From Polytrichum commune (Eukaryota > Streptophyta > Polytrichopsida > Polytrichales > Polytrichaceae): 64,000 nt of DNA. A program made the position numbers and the translations under genes. The notes beneath the pieces were generated by a model, which was given only the letters and a program-made list of their open reading frames with translations, made no database searches and was not told the DNA's origin. Location: positions 43,725,554-43,789,553 of the forward strand of contig OX485803.1 in assembly GCA_950295325.1 (NCBI GenBank), in the 5' to 3' direction. Positions 46,561-57,534 of this stretch are shown piece by piece. Positions within the stretch are counted from its first letter, which is position 1; each line of letters starts with the position of its first letter.

Positions 46561-49239
46561 TGAGGTCACCATTTTCGGGCAGATTTGAGGAAAATTGGGC
46601 TTGAAAGTGGCCATGTTGACTTCCAACTCCACAGACATTGTGGCTGTTGGATCGGCTCCAAAACTCTCTCATCCAATATTCAATTTCAACTCACAAAGAT
46701 TGTCACATTAACTCAATTGATTTGTGTGAGAATACACCACATATTAATTGGCAGGTTCGGAGCAAAGCTTTGTAAACAAGATGTGAGTTCAGAGTAAAGA
46801 TCCTTTCACTTTTTAAATGAGTATTGTAGGTCCTACAATTGTATTCATTATGGAGTATGGAGATTGGTATTTGTATTTTGAGCACATAGTCCAATTTTAT
46901 AAGTGATATGCATAAAGTCCCTCAAAGAAAGATGAGACCGTACCATGTTTGATCTATCTTTTAGAAAAAATTTATTAACACCATGTTAGTTCATTGTGTG
47001 TGAGCTTGTGATGTTTTGAATCTTTTTATTAAATATTTACGGCCAGAGCCCAATGTGGCTGATCATCCGAAAAGACCAACCTAAAAGTAAGCAATCTGCC
47101 AAAAACAAAATAATACAACGTCTAAGGATGCAACTCGACCAAAGTTGTGTGAAACTCCTTGGACCTCGTCTTGCCATCCCAAAAGCTTGGAGAAAACTCA
47201 AAGGTCTAAGGTATGTGGGTGTTATTCGGTTTGCTTTTCATGTTCTCCAACTTTGACTAGCTGAATTTTACAACAAAATCAACAAACATGCACTTTTCGT
47301 TAGCCATTACTAAATCAGGGGAGGTCCAATTTTCAATATGCATTTTGTAGATGCTTCATCGTAGATTTGCTAATGCAAGACAATTGTGAATACAGAGGTC
47401 CTCCCAATTGTGTTCACCGTATTGATTGTGACGTAGTTACTAAAATTTGAAAGACATAGTTAACCATGTGTCACAGCAAAGTTGATGGCTACACCAATAT
47501 GGTAAATACTGTGGGCCACATGAGGGTGAGCAAGAACAGATCAGGCATGTGCACGTTCGGAGCAAATGTGAGCCAGATCAATGCTGCAAACCAACAGATC
47601 GCAACACCAAAGCAGAGAGGAACTTGGCGATCACAAGATCCCGATCGGAGACACCCTTGGTTAGCACTAGCGCGAGAATTTTGGATCACAAGAGCTCTCA
47701 CTGCTTGCACCGCAACACAACACATTGGCGTGGATCAACATCCCTGATCCCGAACTCAGTGCCTAAGGAGAAGAAGACCGAAGCAGAGGCACCGACTCTA
47801 GATGCATATCCAATCGGTAACCGCCCAATGAAGAGGAGAGGTGAAGTAAATAGAAGAAATGCAACGATTACGAAGAGAAGTGAAGCAGATCGATAGAATG
47901 GTGAGACATCGAAGACTGCCAACGCTTGGGAGTGGACAACACACATCAAGAGACACAAAACATACTCAGGTAATACCAGATCCTACATCTTCGCCCTTTT
48001 ATTCGTTTGCATATTCCAACAAAGTGTACTACAGACAGCTCCCAAAAATTCAGCCCTCATTCCCTCATGAATGATTTTCCTCAAAACCTCAAGAAACTCC
48101 AACGCCGCCTCCTCAAGAAGTCTAGGAAACCCTGCTCCCTCCGAAACCCTCATCTCAAACCCTAATTTCAAAAAAGCACCCACTCTCAGCGCCTCAAAAA
48201 CCCTCTCCTAGATACTCTCTACCACAACTCTCCACTCAACTCCACCACTGCTACAAAAATCCGAGGTCACCTCCAACCCGCCAAATTGCCATTTCCCACA
48301 AAACCAGACGCACGGCAATCCAAAAGAAACCAAAAATTACACAACAATGGCATGGAAAGATCCAACTCACCACACACCATATCCAACACGAAAACACTTC
48401 CTCACAACTAGCAGCCTCATAAAGACCCTCCATCAATCTTCCATGCACTACCCTTGGATCGGATTGGGACTCATCTCATTTGGTTAGCAATTGCGAATCA
48501 CAAAGATTGTCATCTCAAATTCACATAGTTTCCTCCAACCAAAAACTTGCTTTCAAACCCACAAAGTTGACCACATCATAGGACCCTCAAATCCCTTTAG
48601 TAAATTCCTCTCAAAGCTCTGGAGAACTCCAAACAAATGCCTCCCTTCAACAAAAACCGTAACTCTTTGGAGTTTACCAAGCTTCTCAAAAAACATCTTG
48701 CACTAAACAAATCCAGAAGCATATCCATACCCAAAGCATGCACTTGCAAAATCCAAAGCCTTTAGCATTAACAAATATTAAAGAGAAGCGACATGAAGAC
48801 AACAAGATTAAAAAAAAAAAAATGTCAACATCAACAAGACACGATTGTTGATATCAAACCTTACCCCAAAAAATATCCCACCATCACCTACAAGCTCCTT
48901 AATCAATCTCAAATTCACCATGGGGCCCCATGCTTATTTTTTGTATTCCTTATTATCTTATATATGAAAACAACAAGCTTTTGTTTTGGATTTTTTCTAT
49001 CATTTCATAATGTCTTAAATTCACACACCGCCCACAATACTCAAATTGTCCAAAATATTTTCTTCCTTGACGAGGAGGAGCTTATAGTCCTTTCCAGAAA
49101 TGCGGACCTTGAGACCTCTAACCACCCTTGACTCTAACGGGCCTAACTTCTACATGTCATGTCCAAATGAAGAGATCCTTACCTCTACGGACCTACTACT
49201 AAGAATAACCATTAACATCATAAATGAACTTCCGGCAAC
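46561..49239. other. Spacer without recognised gene
   Basis: Between 47.5 and 48.5 kb the base composition is a little more balanced, with short frames on both strands, none with a motif. CAAACCCTA/AAACCCT words appear near 48120-48200. Confidence 0.35.
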
Positions 49240-49640
49240 AATATATTACCAAGTGCGATCATGACGAAGAAAATGAACGATAACTAAGACCCAATACTAA
49301 TGCCCAACACTAATATCTGACACTAATACGGAGCATTAATACCAAGCAGTAAGACCAATACCAAAACCTAACATTAAAACCACCACTAATACTAAGCATT
49401 AAGATCACTACTAAGACCATGAAATGCGATGCTGGCAATGACACACAACCAAGTATGACCATGAAGAGGAAGATGAACGACGACTAAGATCCAACAATAA
49501 TGCCCAACACTAAGACCACAACTAATGCCCAACACTAAGACCACAACTAATACCCAACACTAGTACTAAACACTATAACTAAACACTAAGACGACCTAAT
49601 ACTGAGACAATCTAACACCACATATTAGTACTAAGACCAA
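49240..49640. repeat. Degenerate repeat built on CCAACACTAA
   Basis: Words such as ATGCCCAACACTAA, GACCACAACTAATGCCCAAC and ACTAAGACC recur at about 20-30 bases. At a larger scale, a block with CAAGTRYGAYCATGA, GAAATGAACGA and CTAAGA is present twice (about 49253 and 49452), roughly 200 bases apart. It looks like a decaying satellite. Confidence 0.6.
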
Positions 49641-50639
49641 TAAATTAAATTATGATTTCTATGTGAACAATGAGTTAGAGTTTTTTACCATCATTTTCTT
49701 CATCGTCTTGCTCTTCAAAACTATCATTATCGTCATCCTTTTCACTTGAATTTTTTTCTAAACTACCGCGATGAACTTCTTCCATATCAATGTTCCGTTA
49801 TTTAAAAAAAACTTAATGTCAAAAAACATCACTCAACAAATGAGTTATATACATTGGACCGGTCATTGACTTGGTTTCTAAGCATGAGAGTGAAGCCAAT
49901 GAGTATAAGGTGAGCATAGGTTATTTTCTAAAGTGGTCTTGCATCGATTGTTAACAAATGATAATCAAGTTCAAGAAGCGCGGACAATATTATAACTGCA
50001 AACATTTGTACTTTACTTACGGGATTTCTTATGGCATGTAATGCGATGAAGACCATTTTATGCATGTTATATTTCTTAGCTTCAACGAGATAAAAACATA
50101 TTCTTCTCAATAGAATTATTGATCGCATTTTAGTTCTATAGTATATTTTACTTGGGACCTTGAAGTTGATTGTTTTATCTCCAAGATAGTTATCTAGTGA
50201 TTTAATTAACATTTCACTAAAAAATAAAATTTTATGAGATTCATATATACGTAGATGGTGTTATTGTGAACTTATTATCCGTTTCATTTATTTTCTGGAA
50301 TTTTGAAATTATACCATTGTCATCTTGAATATTTACAATCATAATTTTTTTTGGACCGGTTATCTTCTTCACATGTTATGTTTGTTGTTAAAACAAAATG
50401 TCTTAATTTCATATACTCTGAGTCCAAAAGACAATTATTTTCATAACCAATTATCCACACTTGTCATTTGTAAGCCACCTAAATCATTTATTGTTTGAGT
50501 TAAGGTTCACGGTCTACTAAAAATTAAAAGTTAGTTGTTAGGAATTAAACTAATATTAGTTAATCAACATTATTAAGATAATTAGACAATCAGACAACAC
50601 ATCGTTGAACAGAAGAAATCAACCATGTTTGAAGCAACC
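49641..50639. other. Spacer with a small acidic frame
   Basis: On the minus strand 49790-49680 reads MEEVHRGSLEKNSSEKDDD followed by further D, E and S residues and a stop. Such tails occur in transposases and many nuclear proteins, but nothing else identifies it. A 94-codon minus frame at 49928-50212 has no recognised family. Confidence 0.25.
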
Positions 50640-51788
50640 TTGATCCCTCAAGCCGCCTTAACCCAATTGTTCAACATGTCACATATGACACATGCCTCAA
50701 AAACCTTTCCAATGGATAGGCCCCGGGCCCAAATAAAATTCCAAATAACATCCTAATAGCCCTACCCAACAACTTCCATGATATGATGTTCCTATTCTTT
50801 CTACAATGCTACCATCAAAATGCCATAACCAAGTAATGGAGACATAGTACCACCATCCTACTTCACAAGCAAGACAACCCCGCCATAGTCACCAATTACG
50901 GTCCAACTGCATTGGCCTTCACCATATATAAACTCCTCACAAGCACACTAACCACCCTGCTCACCACATTTGGAGTACATCATAGAATCCTACACCATAG
51001 CCAAGAAACATTGCCCGCCAAATCCAAGCCGTCATAGTTGCACTAGAAGACACAAAATACACAAATAAAACATCAACCTCACGTAGGTTGACTTTTAAAA
51101 TGCATTTGGTTCTATAGACAATCCAAGACTCCTAGTATTAATTGAAGATCTCGGCTACCCACTCAACACCATAAAACTTATAGGTTACATATACTCAAAA
51201 GCATCCACATCGTTATGGGAGGCCCAATTCACAACCACTCCCCCAACCCATATTAGCCAAGGCACCATACAATGAGACACCCTTAGCCCAACCATAGTTA
51301 ACATTCATTTTTAACTCCTCCGTTGGTTAGAAAAAGACAACTTGGGGTACCGCTTTCATACATCACCAAACATAATCACAACCACAAGTTATACCAACGC
51401 TCTAGCCATCATCACAAATAACATCAACCATATACAACTGAAACTCAACAAACTCAAACAATATAATGACTGGGCACAAATGTACCTAGGAATAAACAAA
51501 TGTGCAATAACATGATGCCCCAATAAATCCAAACTCCAACCACTTACATTCACCACAAACATGAAAGCCCAAAACATCATATACAAAAACCAAGAACTCA
51601 TGATCCTATTACAAAATGAACCATACACATACCTAGGCATCAAACTAGTCCCATGCCTTAAATGAACTATCCAAAATGAACTACCATGGTAAAGATCAAA
51701 AAACAAAGTACGTCACTACTACTATCACCGGCCCCACGCCAACAAAATCAAAACATGGCTATCAGATTGGAAATTGAATTCACATTCT
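50640..51788 (+). pseudogene. LINE (family C) reverse transcriptase remnant
   Basis: Reading across several frames gives motifs of a non-LTR RT: APGPNKIPNN, LLHKQDNPAIVTNYGP, IYKLLTSTLT, NAFGSIDNPRLL, IEDLGYPLNTIKLIGYIY, ISQGTIQ and YTYLGIKLVPCLK. The YADD box reads YTNA (near 51393), so both catalytic aspartates are lost. Stops are frequent, many being CAA/CGA or TGG to stop changes. It is a different family from A and B. It ends at the solo LTR at 51789. Confidence 0.75.
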
Positions 51789-52515
51789 TGTAGACAGTAG
51801 AGCATTAGATTGCTCGTAGTCAATAAAAATGTAGTGGAAGGGCCATGAGACATAATAAGGTAAGAATAAGGCCATAACATTAGTCCAAAGAGGGATAAGA
51901 GTTATCCCATATTGTTTGTATGAACCAAAGAAAATAGAAAAGCAATAAAATGTGGCAGACATACTCGTTTGAGTGCTTTGCATTTGTGAAGAAATACAAT
52001 GCTAAAAATCTATTTGGTCAAAGCTTGTGAGGTGCTCATAGTTGATCCCCTTATGAAAAGGCACAGCCTCGGGGGGGGGGGGGGTAGTCATTGGTTGGAG
52101 TAGCAGTATACGTGCGAACAAATGATAGGGTATTTTTAAAACATGGGGGCTAAAAATTATAAATGAACTTAAGAGTAATATAGGGTATCAAAAATGGCAC
52201 TGGACATCTTTAAAGTACTATAGGGTATGGAATAATAGGTAATTTGGAATTATAAGTAATGCAAGCCATTTTTCTATTAACTCAAAGTAGAAATTTACAT
52301 AATGATAGCATGTGAAAAAAAGAAGAGAATTGAAAGTAATACCCCCCTATAAAATAGTGGTTGTTCGCACCTATATCCTTAACTTTTTAACACACTGCCC
52401 CCCCCGAGGGCACAACAAGGAGAGCATGAGACCATCTCCTTCCAAGCATGATTCATACGTCTTTGTGTATGTGTATATGCTTGTACAATCTCATCTCTAA
52501 TCCTATTGACTTCCA
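51789..52515 (+). repeat. Solo copia LTR with a nested insertion
   Basis: Starts TGTAGACAGTAGAGCATTAG and ends CTATTGACTTCCA. Both parts align with the reverse complement of the 3362-3635 LTR, but about 450 bp of extra sequence (roughly 51965-52415) splits it. No gag or pol flanks it. The bases bordering it (ATTCT left, ATATC right) are not a clean duplication, so recombination or decay is possible. Confidence 0.75.
52062..52415. mobile_element. Probable small element nested in the solo LTR
   Basis: Inverted ends GCCTCGGGGGGGGG (left) and GCCCTCGGGGGGGGCAG (right, reversed). Further in, TATACGTGCGAACAA and, reversed, TATAGGTGCGAACAA also pair. The word TATAGGGTAT recurs three times inside. 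The left limit could lie further out, since LTR similarity stops near 51965. Confidence 0.5.
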
Positions 52516-53284
52516 ATATCTTGCTTGTTGCTATCAATGTGAACCATCAAAGCTACATGGTCAATGGTTCCATTCACCTTGGCTTTGGGTTTGTTATTGT
52601 TGGTGAAGAACTGTTTGGTTTGCGTTTCAGTTTCTAGATTGCGAAAAGAACGGTGAAGTTTCATAAACTTTCTTTATGCAGAAAGGCAGAAGAGACAATA
52701 GGTCATGACTCATAGTGGGCATCGGATCAAGGCTCCTATAGAATAATTAGTCTTAGATGCCCAAATGTAGGCATACATAGTTATCTTGACATAAAAGGGT
52801 CAGGAACTTTGACAGTACACATTCCAAGTTTCACACTGTAAAGCTAGAGCCTAGTAACAACATACATATTCATTAAAACCCCTGCTATAGCAATATTGAC
52901 AAGATCAGGTAGATCTTCAATGAATTTATTGACGAATTATATATATATATATATAAACTTGAAAATGTCGCCTCAATTAGTAAGATTGGCCAGTAGCGAT
53001 CATGGCTCCATATGAAAGAGCACACTTAGAGAAAGATACAAGAAAAATACCTGCCAATATAGATAATGCCATCTTTCATATTATCCAACTTCTTCAATGT
53101 TTTCAAGGTGGTACCATGCTTTGCTGCCAACCACTTAAGTGACTCTACTTTTGTAATCTTTAACAGTTTGACAGTGAAAGTGGGGATAAACCCTACAAGC
53201 AAACTTTGAAAGGAGGAGTTGTAAGACAACGCAACCTAGGAAAGAGCGGGCAAACAAGAGCAAGTAGGGTTTGAGGCAAATAGA
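52516..53284. other. Spacer possibly containing host-derived exon
   Basis: Mostly unassigned sequence with a short AT run at 52939-52955. The exception is the possible LysM-like exon at 53045-53200, described separately. Confidence 0.35.
53045..53200 (-). pseudogene. Possible LysM-like domain exon
   Basis: Minus strand reads TVKLLKITKVESLKWLAAKH followed by GTTLKTLKKLD and DGIIYIGR. LysM modules typically show V-x-x-GDTL-xx-IA-x-K-(Y/H)-G-xx-LxxL-xx-N and end with I-x-xGQ. The residue pattern fits, except that the GD pair is lost. The frame is followed directly by GTATTT, a plausible splice donor. Because LysM is short and variable this may be chance. It would be a fragment of a host receptor-like or secreted protein, or of a captured gene. 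Confidence 0.3.
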
Positions 53285-54175
53285 TGAACTAAAAGTCATC
53301 CATCATCTGTGACAACACAGTCCACCCTCGATATGTGTTACCCTAATAAGTGTTAAAAATCGCATATGTGCTAAGGAAAATTGCGCTCCTCAAAAAAATT
53401 CACTAGTAAATGTTAATTGTAATTTTTAAGGAATTCTATAAAGATTATGCTCCCCTCTTCATTGAATTCATCTCAATAAGTGTTAATTTGGATGAAAGTG
53501 GAGCTATGAACTTTTATAGCTTGGATGAAATTGACAAAAACACCAATCCTAAACCCTACTACCTTATTGGAACAACTGGCATAAATATTTGCAAAGAGTG
53601 AAACTAGACCCACTATGAATGCACATGAGTTCATCAATCATGATATGGAATTTGATCCAAACAAACAATCCCTACATACTTATTGAGGAGGAAATGATAG
53701 GTATGCTTGACGAAAGAGATGATGCAGTTGACAATGTGCAAATTGGTGACGTGGTGGTAGATAGAGTAGGATTCAAGGGTGCTAAAAGTGCATTAGTGAC
53801 CTTCAAACAAAATTTTGGATCAGGGACCTACTAAAATTACACCTATCATCCACAACATTCGAACACTTCAAAAGAAATAAGTTCTCGACGTGCACAAGAA
53901 TCTCATCGAATTATCATATATTTTTTTCTTTCGTTACGTTTACATGGATGATGACACTCCTATCTTATGTATTACCATCCTTTATTTATATAAGTGTTAC
54001 TATTTTTATTTATTTCCATAGTCACATAAGTGTTACAAATTTCCTTGCTCTGAAGTATGAACAGATATCAAGGACTCGTAAACTTATCCATTAAAAAAGT
54101 GTCATCAAAAAAGTTATCACAGTGACATAGAATACTGTATGACACTAAGTGCAATATGTTTAGTGTAGACATGGC
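53285..54175 (+). repeat. Palindromic-end repeat family, partial copy split by an insertion
   Basis: GTCATCCATCATCTGTGACA (53297-53316) and, after an interruption, TAAACTTATCC with AAAAAGTTATCACAGTGACA (54080-54127) are consecutive in the 14301 and 59587 copies. About 770 bases have been inserted between them. Confidence 0.6.
53318..54079 (+). mobile_element. Probable pogo-like element inside the repeat copy
   Basis: The left end reads CAGTCCACCCTCGATATGTG and the right end reversed reads GAGTCCTTGATATCTGTTC. These are similar inverted ends with the CAGT start and TCGATA words seen in pogo-type elements. Words such as ATAAGTGTTA recur near both ends. Inside, two short frames (53410-53601, 53619-53834) show an acidic stretch EEEMIGMLDERDDAVDNVQI, which may be the transposase C-terminal linker. 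No catalytic motif is present. Confidence 0.5.
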
Positions 54176-55196
54176 AATTCGCTCATTCCTAATAAGAGCT
54201 TTCTTACTTGGCCTTTCTTTGTCAGGGGTTGCCAACCTTTAGGCCGCAAGCTGGTCACAAGAAAGGACAGGATCTTTGAGGGTCTTTCATTTGGAAATTG
54301 CAAAAAGACAGGAAACGGCTACAATTATGTGGTCCACGATACAAAAACCTGTTTTTTTCCCTGCTCTCCACACCTACAGTTTCACTGCCCGAGACCATTC
54401 TACCATTGGGTATAACGTGGACACATGGGCTGAGACACCAGTTCAATTAAGGTAGAAAATTGGTGAAAGTAAGTTTGATTCGGCCAGAAAGAGTGGCTTG
54501 AAATTCATGCAATATTTTTCAAACGCGGAGTAGAGGGAAAAATCGATGAAGAATGCAAGTTGTTTCGTAATTTAATCCCCCATAAGGAAGAAGTAGTTGC
54601 ATTCATCCAAGGAGGCCAGTAAGTCAAACCCCCTACTACTTGTACAACAGAGTCTACCCAATTTGGAGCACCAAAATATCCTACTCTACATACGAATCCA
54701 CGCAGAACGGTCAACCCAATGCCACCCCACCCAAAAGTGATCCCAAGTGGTGTGAAACGTGACTTATCCAACCAATCATTGCATCCTTTCCAGGCCACCA
54801 CTTTTACACTCAGTCATTTTGGGTCCACACAAGAATCGTTATACTCTTCGTCTCGTGCACCCTGGTAGTAGTGGTCTCATAATCTCATTCACCACCGGTT
54901 CTTCCGTTGTTCCCACCTTTGGCCACACTCCTCACTCAGCTTCCCTAACCGCCTCGGTCGGTCGGTTGGCCTCCGCACCAACACACTCATCCTCACCCCC
55001 CCCCTCCCTCCACGGCCACTCCCGAACCCTAACCCTAACCCTAATCACACGTCCGCTCCACTCGGTCCGTCTCATCTTGCCCAATCAATTGGCCGACCTC
55101 GGTCTCCTTCTACGGGCGGGCCCCACCACGCCATCAATGCATTCGATGGATACAACATTCGTTAATTGTGTGTGTTGATGGTTATGCATCTCGCAC
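54176..55196. other. Spacer with GC-richer part and CCCTAA words
   Basis: 54520-54780 shares words with 55340-55500 (GAAGAATGCAAGTTGTTTC, AACCCCCTACT), so a distant duplicate is present. At 54900-55130 the sequence is C-rich and contains AACCCTAACCCTAACCCTAA (55024-55043). A 139-codon frame at 54759-55178 is low-complexity and unrecognised. A host promoter or leader is possible but unproven. Confidence 0.35.
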
Positions 55197-55204
55197 TCCT
55201 GGAG

Positions 55205-55863
55205 CAGTGATTGGGGAGATTTTGGGGCATAAGGTAAGAAATACCATAACCCGTGAAAATAAGGTGATTCGCATTGAAGATCTGGTCTGACAATCATGAG
55301 ATAATTTTCCAAGAAAGACGGCAAGGATTTATGAAGAATGCAAGTTGTTTCATATATTTCTGCCTTGTACAAAAATATTCCACAATTTTTCAAAGTGGAA
55401 AGTTTGTCCAACCCCCTACTCGTTCATGAGATTCTCCCTACACCGAACACGGTACTCCGCATTTCCATACAGAACATCGCCTACATCGGTTACCTCATGA
55501 GTACATTAACACTTGACTCCCATTGGCTACACTAAGTGTGCACGCATTGAAGATGCCGCCGAGCCATGATCGGTTTTTAGAAATGGCACTTCACCATTAT
55601 GACGGCGGTCTAGTGCACGGCTAGAGGGTGGCTAACTGCTTATGGTATTTCTACCTTAATTGGTTGAGATCCTAGTGTTTGCAAGTCCAACCGGTTACAT
55701 GTTGACGACATCCTTGAGTTTTCCTTTATTAAATTGGGGCATATTCTTCTATAGATTCCTCTAAAATGATCGCTAATTTTCCTGCAGTCTTGAACTTCAA
55801 CCGGTTATTCCTCAAACTCAACCGGTTCATGTGTAACTAACCGCCGGTTCTCCCCAATCATAG
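55205..55863. mobile_element. hAT MITE, AACCGG family, with nested insertion
   Basis: Flanks TCCTGGAG (55197-55204) and TCCCGGAG (55864-55871), 7 of 8 identical. Ends CAGTGATTGGGGAGATTTTG and GGTTCTCCCCAATCATAG. Without the nested 427 bases it would be 232 bp, the size of the other short copies. CAACCGGTTAC, CAACCGGTTA and CAACCGGTTC are present on the right side. Orientation as in 43814. Confidence 0.88.
55232..55656. mobile_element. TA-flanked small element nested in the hAT MITE
   Basis: TA on both sides (55230-55231 and 55657-55658). Inverted ends AGGTAAGAAATACCATAA and, reversed, AGGTAGAAATACCATAAG. Excision in silico gives GGGCATA-ATTGGTTGAG, matching the other family members (GGGCATAGTCTGTCAAG at the reverse of the 39864 copy). 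The TA target suggests a Tc1/mariner (Stowaway-like) origin. 425 bp. Confidence 0.8.
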
Positions 55864-55997
55864 TCCCGGAGGGTGAGTGACACAGTAGCATGGTGGTGTT
55901 CGACTCCAACTAATCAATCTCAGGAATGGGTTTGAATGCCATTCTTCTTCTTCTTGCTTTTGAACGCCCCCTTTATTGTTGCTGCAATTCAAGCGCC

Positions 55998-56488
55998 ATG
56001 TTGTTTTGTCTAATTAGTGTGGGTTACCATTTGGGGTTACGCATTGCTGTAACATTTGATTTAGAGTGTCATTTTTTTCGGAAATAACATAAATAGTTAG
56101 TATGCACACCGAAGATATGATGTAACTTAGTTGGTACAAGACAAGGTCTGAGATGATCCTAAACTACCAGGTAATAGTGGAGAGGTACCCATTTCCAAAT
56201 GAAGTGGTTGGCAGTTCGATTCTTGCTCCGAAATCTTCTCTCTACTTGACAAAAAAAAAACTAACTAAGTAGGTAGGAAACCAAGAGCCCACCTACCGCA
56301 AGATAGGCAGTAAACCCCACCCTGCACCAAGAGGATTCTTGAGCAAGGTAGGGCCAACGGGCTCAAATTCATGTCGGATTAACCAAAGTTGGTTATTTAT
56401 TTATTTATGGATAGTACAAGACGATAAGTTATAACAACATCACATAATTCCAAATGGCAGCCCACACTAATTAGACAAAATAGTGTAG
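55998..56488. mobile_element. TTTTGTCTAATTAGTGTGGG MITE, copy B, split by a SINE
   Basis: The left arm from 56001 (TTGTTTTGTCTAATTAGTGT) and right arm ending at 56488 are inverted. Without the SINE it is about 210 bp and aligns with 16370-16585, including GTTAGTATGCACAC and ATGATGTAACTTAGTTGGTA. Confidence 0.8.
56143..56413 (+). mobile_element. tRNA-derived SINE, family 2, copy 2
   Basis: Target duplication GTACAAGAC at 56134-56142 and 56414-56422. Head GGTCTGAGATGATCCTAAAC, then GTGGAGAGGTACCC, and B-box-like GCAGTTCGATTC (56211-56222). The tail is TTATTTATTTATTTATGG. Head and B region match the 17071-17259 copy on the opposite strand. The body after CTACTTGAC is longer here, so copy 1 may be internally shortened. 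Confidence 0.85.
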
Positions 56489-56624
56489 ACTTTGCGTTGA
56501 TATTAAGTGGAATCTATGGTGTCCTGAAATTGGGTGGTGTAAAAGTCCTCCAAGGCATTTGGCGATGGCATGTCTAGTGACAAGTGTGATTCACAATTGC
56601 AGGGTTTAGTTCGTGCTACACGGA

Positions 56625-56838
56625 GGATCCCAATTAGTACATGTTACTATTTGGAGTTTCGCAATGCTAATACCGTTTAATGAGAATGTAGTATTTTACC
56701 ACACACAATTGTTTATGTTGTTCTATAATGTCCGAACAACCTATTGAACTTTCATTAGTTACAATTGGACTCTTGAGTAAGACATAATTGCACTGCATAT
56801 ATAACTCCGAATAGTAACATGCACTAAATAAATGGGAT
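56625..56838. mobile_element. MITE related to the TTTTGTC family, copy C
   Basis: Inverted ends TTAGTACATGTTACTATTTG and, reversed, TTAGTGCATGTTACTATTCG, each followed by GAGTT. The layout ATTAG-TG-GTTAC-ATTTGGxGTT parallels copies A and B, so they are probably related. 214 bp. Confidence 0.65.
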
Positions 56839-57526
56839 AATGAGTGGAGTGACCTCAATCACCATACTCACCTTTAATTTGAGGGATAGGGGTCCCACAT
56901 GACACTCCATCAATCACCCTATCATGCTTGTGTATGTGAAGTTCAGTGTGCCACCATTCAAGCCCCGTGAAAGCTTTAATTCTACGTGCAAGGTGGAAAT
57001 CTTAAATTTGCTTCAACATTTTATCCCTCCAATGCCGACAATGCAAGCAAGCAAGTGAGCTAATTAGAGCGATAATTAGAGCTAATTAGAGCAAGACATA
57101 TTTAGATGCTTGAAAAAAAATGTGATATTTCAAATGAAGAACGTATGTGTATACCCAATCTAGAGTTGCCCAAACATTTGTGACACGATAAGTTGTTGTC
57201 ATGTCACATCCTTTTTGAAGTGATGCTCATTGCTATCACATCAAGGTGTATGATTCTTTCTTAGATAATGACATTAATCTTGGTGTTGGACTGTTCATAC
57301 CATGTACAACCTAATGTGAATTTAAGAAGGGGTTTTATTTGAGGCATTAAGATACATAGTATACATGAAGGGAGAGGCATTGTTTTTCTCTAGTATGTAC
57401 ATTTGAAAAAGGTTGTAAAGAGTTTTGAAGTAAGGCGTGCAAAGGGGACACAAAGATTTAGACAAAATTTAGACAATAAATGTGCTAGTTTCACTTGCTT
57501 TAGCTTCCACGACATGTGTGAGGGTC
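56839..57526. other. Spacer, no gene recognised
   Basis: Only short frames. A short GAGCxxxAATTAGAGC duplication lies at 57056-57090. Confidence 0.4.
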
Positions 57527-57534
57527 AAATTACT

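Noticed and set aside
54759-55178. 139-codon plus-strand frame as a gene
   Set aside because: Low-complexity S/T/P/L content across CCCTAA words and no motif; likely chance in C-rich DNA.
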